From assembly GCF_014650595.1 (NCBI RefSeq), contig NZ_BMVG01000040.1:1-60041 (forward strand): 60,041 nt of DNA, given 5' to 3'. The notes below the pieces were generated by a model, which did not search any database, was not told where the DNA came from, and saw only the letters and a list, made by a program, of their open reading frames with translations. A program made the position numbers and the translations under genes. This stretch comes from Streptomyces alanosinicus (lineage in GTDB: Bacteria; Actinomycetota; Actinomycetes; Streptomycetales; Streptomycetaceae). This document shows positions 54,645-60,041 of the stretch, in pieces. Position 1 is the stretch's first letter, and every line of letters begins with the position of its first letter.

Positions 54645-54900
54645 CAGGGGGCATGCACCTTGCAGTCCACCCGATCCACCAGCCCCAGCCCGTGTGCACC
54701 GCGCGGGTGCTGTCCGCTCTCGCTCACTGCCCGTCCACTTCGCCAGTATCGGACCGTCAGACCCGCCAGTGGACAGGGACCGACCCGTCGTAGAAGGCAT
54801 CGGGCAGCGGGCGACGTAACGGGGGGCAAACCGGTGTCCGAACCCGCCGGCTGACCCCGATCATGGGGTCGCGTGAACCCTGGAATCCTGAACACTGATA

Positions 54901-55030
54901 CCTCACCACGGACCTCGACGCGTTCCTCGACCAGGCCGGCGCCTTCCTGCACTCCGCCCGGCCCTGCACACGGTCCCGCTGACCGTGACCGACGCGCTGC
55001 GCCGCCGCGGCCCGCACGTCCACGGCCCCG
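54901..55030 (+). pseudogene. N-terminal remnant of a GNAT-type protein
   Basis: LTTDLDAFLDQAGAFLHS, then after a 1-base slip HTVPLTVTDALRRRGPHVHG. The 'TVPLTVT..LR.RG' pattern is the start of a family of actinomycete GNAT proteins. The rest is cut off by the IS21 fragment at ~55035. Confidence 0.45.
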
Positions 55031-55034
55031 AAAA

Positions 55035-55621
55035 CCGCGTCTGCCCTGCCGCTCGGAGACGAACTCATAGAGGTCGTCAGCCTGGGCCGCGGCCAGCTGG
55101 CGCATCGCGAAGTCGTCGAGGATGAGGACGTCGGGGCAGACGAGCTCGCGGATCCGTTTCTCCCAGATGCGGTCCGCGTGACCACGGGCCAGCTCGGCGA
55201 GGATGCTGCTGGTCTTCGCAAAACGGACGTGGGCGCCCTGGCGGACGGCAAGGTGGCCGAGGGCCTGCGCGATGTGCGTCTTGCCGACGCCGACCGGGCC
55301 GAAGAGGATGACCGACTCGCCGGCGTGAAGCCAGCGCAGGGCACCCAGGTCACGGATCTGGGCCGCGGGCAGTTTCGAGGAGGCGGTGAAGTCGAACTCC
55401 TCCAGGGTGACTTGCTGCCCGAACTTGGCTCGCGGCAAGCGGCGTTGGAAGGCGACGGTCTCCCGGCGGGTGATCTCGCCCTGGCAGAGGACCTGAAGGA
55501 AATCAAGGTGGCCGAGTTCGCCGCCGTGGGCCTGGGCCAGGCGGGCGTCGAGGGTTTCCAGCATGCCGGACAGTCGCAGGGCCTTGAGTGACTCCCGCAG
55601 GGCGGCGTCCATCACGGTCAT
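55035..55621 (-). pseudogene. istB: IS21-type helper ATPase IstB, C-terminally truncated
   Basis: From 55621: MDAALRESLKALRLSGMLET and FLQVLCQGEITRRETVAFQR, then Walker A SVILFGPVGVGKTHIAQALG, sensor region HVRFAKTSSILAELARGHAD and Walker B CPDVLILDDFAMRQ. The sequence leaves the family after LYEFVSERQG (~55050), where the arginine finger and C-terminal part (~60 residues) should follow. Instead it joins the opposite-strand GNAT scrap. The helper of IS21 transposition is therefore dead. Confidence 0.88.
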
Positions 55622-55960
55622 CGGGCTTCCACCTCGGCTTCGTCGTCCAGCTGGTCGTCGTGGTCGTCGTCCGTCGTGTCAGGGGTCGCGACGGTGGCAA
55701 AGAGCCGGGCTGGGCTATGGAGGAAAGCCGCAGCTCCAGCGTCTCCGCTGGTCTCGGGCTCGGGATCGGTCTCGGGATCGGTCTCGGTGCCAGCGATGAG
55801 GATGCCCTTGATCGTGGTAGGACGGATCGCCGACCGCGATGGCCCTGGCGCAAGCGGCTTCCAGCCGCGTGTCGCCGTACTTCTTCCGCAGCTCGAGAAC
55901 CCCTTGGGCTGCACGAAGCCGATAGAGGACGTTGACTTCCAGAAGCTGGTCAATGACCTT
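55618..55960 (-). pseudogene. istA: IS21 transposase IstA, C-terminal remnant
   Basis: LLEVNVLYRLRAAQGVLELR, KKYGDTRLEAACARAIAVGD, then a slip near 55818 into TIKGILIAGTETDPETDPEP and FATVATPDTTDDDHDDQLDD, ending EVEAR and stop. It overlaps the IstB start by 4 bases, as in intact IS21 elements. The catalytic core is absent. The ETDPETDPEPET stretch comes from a 12-bp tandem duplication (TCGGGATCGGTC). Confidence 0.75.
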
Positions 55961-56628
55961 CAACGACGTGCGGGCCCGGCCAGTCCGCTTTCGTAGGCGG
56001 CGATGACGAGTTGGGCCCGGTCCCTGGCCCCCAGCTTGGTCAGCAGATGGCTGACGTGGGTCTTGACGGTGCCAACGGTCAGATACAGCTCGGCTGCGAT
56101 TTCTTTGTTGGACAGGCCACGTGCGATCAGACCCAGCACGTCGCACTCGCGGCCGGTCACGCCGTCCAGAGTGCGGGTGACCGGGCCGGGGTAGCCGGGG
56201 CGGCGGACGTAGGTCTCGATGAGCCTGCGGGTGACACCGGGTGCCAGCAGCGACTCCCCGGTGGCGATCACCCGCACTGCGTCGATCAGGCGTGCGGGGG
56301 GAGTGTCCTTGAGGAGGAAGCCCGCGGCGCCTGCGCGGAGCGCCTCGAAGACGTATGCGTCCAGGTCGAAAGTGGTGAGCACCAGGACGTGGACGGGCAC
56401 CGGAGACGGGCCGCCGAGCAGCGTGCGGATGGCCTCGATGCCGTTGAGCCCGGGCATCCGGATGTCCATCAGGGCTACATCGGGGCGCAGTTCACGGATC
56501 AACCTGACCGCCTGGTTCCCGTCGGCCGCCTCGCCGACGACCTGGAGATCGTTTTCCGACTCGATCAGCACCCGGAAGCCGGCACGCACCAGGGTCTCGT
56601 CGTCCACCACGACGACCCGCACCGTCAT
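55960..56628 (-). CDS. NarL/FixJ-type response regulator
   Basis: 222 residues from ATG 56628 (GGAGGG upstream). The receiver domain starts VRVVVVDDETLVRAGFRVLI with the acidic pair, phospho-acceptor Asp in DVALMDIRMPGLNG, Thr in VLVLTTFD and Lys in FLLKDTPP. The C-terminal LuxR-type HTH is LTGRECDVLGLIARGLSNKE-like (GVTGRECDVLGLIARGLS) and LYLTVGTVKTHVSHLLTKLG. Its start overlaps the kinase stop (ATGA), so the two are co-translated. The 3' end abuts the IS21 wreck; the last residues, GLAGPARR, look native. Confidence 0.93.
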   Translation of the reverse strand: MTVRVVVVDDETLVRAGFRVLIESENDLQVVGEAADGNQAVRLIRELRPDVALMDIRMPGLNGIEAIRTLLGGPSPVPVHVLVLTTFDLDAYVFEALRAGAAGFLLKDTPPARLIDAVRVIATGESLLAPGVTRRLIETYVRRPGYPGPVTRTLDGVTGRECDVLGLIARGLSNKEIAAELYLTVGTVKTHVSHLLTKLGARDRAQLVIAAYESGLAGPARR

Positions 56629-57821
56629 GCGCCCTCCAGATCGGCGCCCACGGGGAACTGGGCTGTTCGCTCGTCTGTGGCGTACGGCAGCCGGGCGGTG
56701 ACGCGAAAGCCGTGCGGCGAGAGCGGTCCCGCGTGAACCTCGCCGCCATAGAGGGCGGCGCGTTCCTTCATGCCGGTCAGGCCGTGGCCCTCGGTGACCG
56801 GGGTGGTCGTGCGGCCGGCTCCGGCATCGACGACCGTGAGAGCGACCTCGCCCGGCGCGTAGGCGACCGTCGCCCGGGCGTGGCTGGTGCGGGCATGCTT
56901 GACGACGTTGGTCAGGGCTTCCTGCACGATGCGGTAGGCGGCGCGGTCCAGACCTCGGGGCAGGTCGTGCGGGTGACCGCTGATCGTCAACTCGACCTGG
57001 ACACCGGCCCGTCGGGTCTGTTCGAGGAGCGTGTTGAGGTCGTCGAGGCCGCCGGGCAGCCATTCGGCGCCGTCGTCATCGCGCAGGACACCCAGCAGCG
57101 AACGCAGCTCTCCCAGGGCGGCCCTGCTCGTCGTCTCGATCGCGGAGAGGGACTTCGCGGCCTCGTCAGGCCGGCTGCCGATGACGTGGTGGCCGACGCC
57201 CGCCTGGACCGCGACGATGCTCAGGCTGTGCGCGACGACGTCGTGCAACTCCCGGGCGATGCGCATGCGTTCCTCGACGAGGAGGAGCTGTGCCCGCTCT
57301 TCGGCCTGCTCGACCAGGCCTCGGGTATAGGCGCGCCCCTGTCTGGTGGACCATCCGATCGCCCAGGCGGCGGCCTCGACGATGAGGCTTTGGCTCATCC
57401 CCGGCCACCCCCAGTAGTCGTGCCCTGTGATGCCCTGCATAGGGATCATCAAGGCGAGTTGTGCGGCGCCTGCCACCGTACTCGCGTACGCCGCGACACG
57501 CGCGGGTCGGGCGACCGCCACCCCGTACACCAGCAAAGCAGTCGCCAGCACCCCCGTCAGGCTGAGCGCGCCGTCGGTGGCCATCACCACCGACCCCACC
57601 GCCAGGGCAGGCAGTGGCAGCAGCCGCCGGACGGCGACGGCCACGCCCAACGAGCACGTCAGCACAGTCTGCCATGCCGGCCAGCCCGTGCGGTGCGTGC
57701 CAAGCGTCCACCACAACACGTTCGACGCCATCAGGACCATGCCCAAAAGCACATCCAGCCCGACCAGCTGAGACGTCGTCAGCTTCCTGGCGAAGGACGC
57801 CCCGTCATGCCTCACCATCAT
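56625..57821 (-). CDS. Sensor histidine kinase (HisKA_3 type)
   Basis: 398 residues from ATG 57821; the next codon is also ATG, and a GTG three codons upstream is an alternative. The N-terminus has about five transmembrane helices (VLLGMVLMASNVLWWTLG, WQTVLTCSLGVAVAVRRLLP, VLATALLVYGVAVARPARVA). A coiled segment (GLVEQAEERAQLLLVEERMR) leads to the H-box IARELHDVVAHSLSIVAVQA with the phospho-accepting His. The HATPase has AAYRIVQEALTNVVKHA and GHGLTGMKERAALYGG. It works with the regulator at 55960-56628. There is no large outer loop, so it senses in the membrane or from partner proteins. Confidence 0.93.
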   Translation of the reverse strand: MMVRHDGASFARKLTTSQLVGLDVLLGMVLMASNVLWWTLGTHRTGWPAWQTVLTCSLGVAVAVRRLLPLPALAVGSVVMATDGALSLTGVLATALLVYGVAVARPARVAAYASTVAGAAQLALMIPMQGITGHDYWGWPGMSQSLIVEAAAWAIGWSTRQGRAYTRGLVEQAEERAQLLLVEERMRIARELHDVVAHSLSIVAVQAGVGHHVIGSRPDEAAKSLSAIETTSRAALGELRSLLGVLRDDDGAEWLPGGLDDLNTLLEQTRRAGVQVELTISGHPHDLPRGLDRAAYRIVQEALTNVVKHARTSHARATVAYAPGEVALTVVDAGAGRTTTPVTEGHGLTGMKERAALYGGEVHAGPLSPHGFRVTARLPYATDERTAQFPVGADLEGA

Positions 57822-57864
57822 GACTCGCACGCATCCGACCCTAGCCGGGAGGGCGATCATCCGC

Positions 57865-57882
57865 CTCTGTCCAGAGACAGAG
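57865..57882. promoter_or_regulatory. Inverted repeat in kinase promoter region
   Basis: CTCTGTC-CAGA-GACAGAG, a perfect 7-bp inverted repeat between the divergent kinase and rhomboid-like genes, 44 and 62 bp from their starts. It could bind the response regulator. Confidence 0.55.
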
Positions 57883-57943
57883 ATCAGCTGGTCATTCCGT
57901 GGCCAGATCCGCGGGGCGGGCACCCTCTGCCAGGGTCGGCCAC

Positions 57944-58690
57944 ATGGATCTCCCCCGGACCCCCGCCCGCCGATGGCTTTCCCCCGTGCCCTGGGGCTTC
58001 GCCCTGCTCGCCGCCGCGTCGTCCCTGACGTACGGCGGTGATCACGCGGTGAACTCCTGGGCATCGACCAACCTGACCAATATGGGAGATCATCCCGTGG
58101 AGGCACTCATCGCCTCCGCCTTCCTGTTCGGCGCCGATCCCTGGGCCTGTCTGCGCGGCATCGCCCTCACCGGGGTCATACTGGCGTTTCTCGTCATCCG
58201 GTTCGGCAACATACGGGCGGTCGCGCTGATCGCGGCCGGCCAAGTCCTCGGCACACTGGTGAGCGAAGGGCTGCTGGCAGCGCGGATCGCGGCGGGCCAA
58301 GCAGACCCGGCGCTGCGTGCGACGCTGGACGTCGGCCCGTCCTACGTGATCGTCTCGGCCCTGGCCGCCGTGGTGGCAGCGGGGGCCCGGCCGTGGCACC
58401 GATGGACCGCGCTCGCCGCGCTCGCGGTGCGCGCACCGCACATCACGAACGGCCTCACCACGCTGGCGGTCACTCCCGTCGGCCACGTGACGGCACTGAC
58501 CACCGGCTTGCTGCTGGCACGGAGCCTGCGGTCGACCGACGCCCGCCACCGCTACCTGCACCGACTGACGTTACGCGCAGCACCGCTTCAGACCGAGGGG
58601 CGTACCAACGGTCGCGAACCTTCTGTGGCCCGGCCACCAGCACGGCGTCGGGTCACACCCCACGACAGACTGAACGGGACGGGGGTCTAG
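57944..58690 (+). CDS. Rhomboid-like membrane protein
   Basis: 248 residues with six predicted helices: LSPVPWGFALLAAASSLTYG, ALIASAFLFGADPWACLRGI, ALTGVILAFLVIRFGNIRAV, ALIAAGQVLGTLVSEGLLAA, TLDVGPSYVIVSALAAVVAA and a last pair around VGHVTALTTGLLLARSL. 'LDVGPSY' followed by a late His (GHVTAL) is the signature of the actinobacterial rhomboid-like family. The true catalytic GxSG is not present, so protease activity is doubtful. It is divergent from the kinase and may be controlled with it. ATG 57944 is used because the first helix follows at once. Confidence 0.75.
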   Translation: MDLPRTPARRWLSPVPWGFALLAAASSLTYGGDHAVNSWASTNLTNMGDHPVEALIASAFLFGADPWACLRGIALTGVILAFLVIRFGNIRAVALIAAGQVLGTLVSEGLLAARIAAGQADPALRATLDVGPSYVIVSALAAVVAAGARPWHRWTALAALAVRAPHITNGLTTLAVTPVGHVTALTTGLLLARSLRSTDARHRYLHRLTLRAAPLQTEGRTNGREPSVARPPARRRVTPHDRLNGTGV

Positions 58691-58760
58691 CCAAGTACCC
58701 CGTTCGAGACGCACTGGGACGCTTCCTCCCCGACCGGCACCACACCTGTTCCCAGCAAGG

Positions 58761-59036
58761 ATGAGGGCTGCTCATCGGAACGCTCTCGGCCTGAAGAAGG
58801 ACGCCGCCCTCACCGACGACATACTCGAAGCCCACCAGCCGTTCTTCAACGCCCGCCACAAAGCCGTCCACGAACTCGACATCGTCGACGCCGCCGGCAA
58901 GGGCACCCGCGGACGGCGCCACCGCGACATCCCGGCCGTCGGCGAGCAGTGTGGCTGCTCGCTGCAACTGCTGACCGCCTTCATCACCCCCACCGCCCGG
59001 ACGGTCCGCAAGTCCCTGGGCTGGAGCGACTCGTGA
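58761..59036 (+). CDS. HEPN-like small protein, possibly a fragment
   Basis: 91 residues: LKKDAALTDDILEAHQPFFN, ARHKAVHELDIVDAAGKGTR, GEQCGCSLQLLTAFITPTAR, ending KSLGWSDS. RHKAVH fits the R-x4-6-H pattern of HEPN nucleases or of HEPN domains in toxin-antitoxin pairs, placed between two helices as expected, but the domain would be short. The N-terminus may start before 58761. A second small coding frame overlaps its stop codon. Confidence 0.4.
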   Translation: MRAAHRNALGLKKDAALTDDILEAHQPFFNARHKAVHELDIVDAAGKGTRGRRHRDIPAVGEQCGCSLQLLTAFITPTARTVRKSLGWSDS

Positions 59037-59223
59037 CGATCATCCCCACGCGCGCGACGACCGCCACTACCCGCTTCGTCGGGAGCTCGGTTCCAAGTCC
59101 ACCCATCGACAGCGCCGGGCTTTCCTCGACGAGTACGTCGCCTGGGTCGACGCCTACCGGCAGTGCGGCACCAGCAAGGTCACAACCGAGGACCTCTTGG
59201 ACGAGGAGAACGCCCTCGCCTGA
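59035..59223 (+). CDS. Short coding frame, no clear start
   Basis: A frame starting around DDHPHARDDRHYPLRRELGS and continuing FLDEYVAWVDAYRQCGTSKV and TTEDLLDEENALA to a TGA at 59221. Composition and codon bias are those of a gene. It overlaps the preceding stop codon, so it may be the second half of one frameshifted gene with the HEPN-like ORF. The family is not recognised. Confidence 0.4.
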   Translation, partial: DDHPHARDDRHYPLRRELGSKSTHRQRRAFLDEYVAWVDAYRQCGTSKVTTEDLLDEENALA

Positions 59224-59401
59224 CTCGCCGCTGCCAGTTGCGGCGCCACCCGACGCCGCCCCGGCCTGCACAGCCCCAACACCAGCGCTGCGGTCAACTC
59301 ATGTCCGCACGCAGCAGTTCCGTCAACGCCTTCTCCCGCTGGTGCCGCCCAGCCCCTCGGCCTCCGGCCGCCGGCCTCCGAGTTCGCCGAGCGACTCACC
59401 C

Positions 59402-59435
59402 CCACCGAGGCGCACCGTACGGTGCGCCTCGGTGG
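59402..59435. terminator. 34-bp perfect palindrome
   Basis: CCACCGAGGCGCACCGT and its exact complement meet without a spacer. As RNA it gives a very stable hairpin in both directions, fitting a bidirectional terminator between the plus-strand ORFs and the minus-strand fragment to its right. Confidence 0.65.
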
Positions 59436-59485
59436 CCACCACCCCCGGCGGGATGCTGGAGGCCTGACGGCCTCCGCTTCTCGGA

Positions 59486-59630
59486 TCAGAAGCGTCGAGC
59501 ATCAGAGAGCTCGGCAGCTGCGCTGCTGATCGACTCAGCGGCCCTACGAAGTTGTCCGGGTAGTTCGGCCATGCGCGACAGCGTGTACGCAGCATCCGCC
59601 AGCGTGGGCGCGTTGTCCTGGAGGTGCTGA
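59486..59630 (-). pseudogene. Hypothetical protein, C-terminal fragment
   Basis: QHLQDNAPTLADAAYTLSRM, then AELPGQLRRAAESISSAAAE and LSDARRF with stop. It is a helical tail with real codon bias. Upstream (59630-59770) another frame, IPGTPGPDDLTNDRLRPTL, may be its earlier part after a frame change. No function can be given. Confidence 0.4.
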
Positions 59631-59826
59631 GCTTGTCCTACCTTCCAAGCGTGGGCCTGAGACGGTCATTCGTAAGATCGTCGGGCCCAGGGGTTCCGGG
59701 TATGGCTGTGAGCTTGTCGCCGTCCGATGGCTCAAAAGACTTGGCCGCCCGGAGCCCCGCGACGACTCGACCGCTAATTGGGATAAGACATCGTTTCTTT
59801 TGGTGTGATCGTTCGTTGAATCGTGC

Positions 59827-60041
59827 ATGACGGATCTGGTTGAGCGGCTGGTGCCGGACGAGTTGTGGGTGTTGTTCCGGCGGGTGGTGCCGCCGACGGA
59901 GGTGAGGCGTCCGCAGGGCGGGGGCCGACGTCGGGCGGGTGATCGCGAAACGCTTGCCGCGATCATCTTCGTGGCCGCCTCGGGTTGTACCTGGCGGCAG
60001 TTGCCGCCGGTGTTCGGACCGGCCTGGCCCACGGTCTACCG
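59827..60041 (+). CDS. IS5-family transposase, N-terminus, runs off window
   Basis: MTDLVERLVPDELWVLFRRV, then VPPTEVRRPQGGGRRRAGDR and AAIIFVAASGCTWRQLPPVF, GPAWPTVYR. This is the N-terminal DUF4096-like region of IS5-group transposases. The ATG is at 59827. AT-rich DNA before it (GGATAAGACATCGTTTC, 59781-59797) is a plausible left terminal repeat. The rest is outside the window, so intactness is unknown. Confidence 0.8.
   Translation, partial: MTDLVERLVPDELWVLFRRVVPPTEVRRPQGGGRRRAGDRETLAAIIFVAASGCTWRQLPPVFGPAWPTVY

Overview
The window looks like a chromosome-arm or linear-plasmid segment of a Streptomyces-type actinomycete. It is very GC-rich with strong third-position GC bias, has GTG starts and GGAGG-like ribosome binding sites, secretes many ricin-lectin-tagged glycosidases through Sec and Tat signals, and is heavily loaded with decayed insertion sequences. 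I see no tRNA, rRNA or CRISPR array.

Layout. 1-2.1 kb: IS1380- and IS5-type wreckage. 2.3-12.0 kb: a carbohydrate block with a cytoplasmic GH2 beta-galactosidase, a secreted GH5 enzyme with a CBM13 tail, the last ~57 residues of a GH29 alpha-L-fucosidase cut off by an IS1380 fragment that carries an expanded 6-bp repeat, and a GH74-type beta-propeller gene broken by one missing base. 12.0-16.9 kb: the 3' remnant of one group II intron, a second intron with an intact reverse transcriptase-HNH protein, and a multiply damaged IS256 transposase. 17.1-18.4 kb: a methyltransferase and a small secreted protein. 18.9-24.4 kb: an IS630 copy and the remains of an integrative element (tyrosine recombinase, HNH, Abi_C-like and membrane protein pieces) around an intact SDR-MerR pair and a lipoprotein. 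24.4-28.3 kb: an ArsR regulator - ABC ATPase - FtsX permease operon whose ATPase has an amber codon inside the LSGGQ signature. 28.4-30.0 kb: fragments. 30.1-33.9 kb: a wall-anchored beta-strand-repeat protein followed by an ECF sigma factor fused to a zinc-binding anti-sigma-like segment, membrane segments and an outer domain. 34.0-34.9 kb: an IS3/IS110 chimera. 35.1-47.9 kb: a second carbohydrate block (GH43, GH97, GH141-like, two GH54, GH29), almost all with CBM13, CBM32 or CBM42 modules. 48.5-50.8 kb: an IS5 gene split by a 1.84-kb IS630-ended transposon that carries a GNAT acetyltransferase. 50.9-60.0 kb: a DUF5937/ArsR-MFS divergent pair, IS21 remnants, a two-component system, a rhomboid-like membrane protein, a small HEPN-like ORF, and the start of another IS5-family transposase running off the right edge.

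How it fits together. The intact glycosidases together match what is needed to strip and depolymerise type II arabinogalactan (arabinogalactan-protein glycans): exo-beta-1,3-galactanase-like GH43, a GH5 of a kind that includes endo-beta-1,6-galactanases, arabinofuranosidases, fucosidase, a GH97 alpha-galactosidase/arabinopyranosidase candidate and an intracellular beta-galactosidase. This is an inference from family content. The transmembrane sigma factor lies between the two blocks and could be a surface sensor. Several genes differ from intact ones by a single base, so some 'pseudogenes' could be sequence errors.
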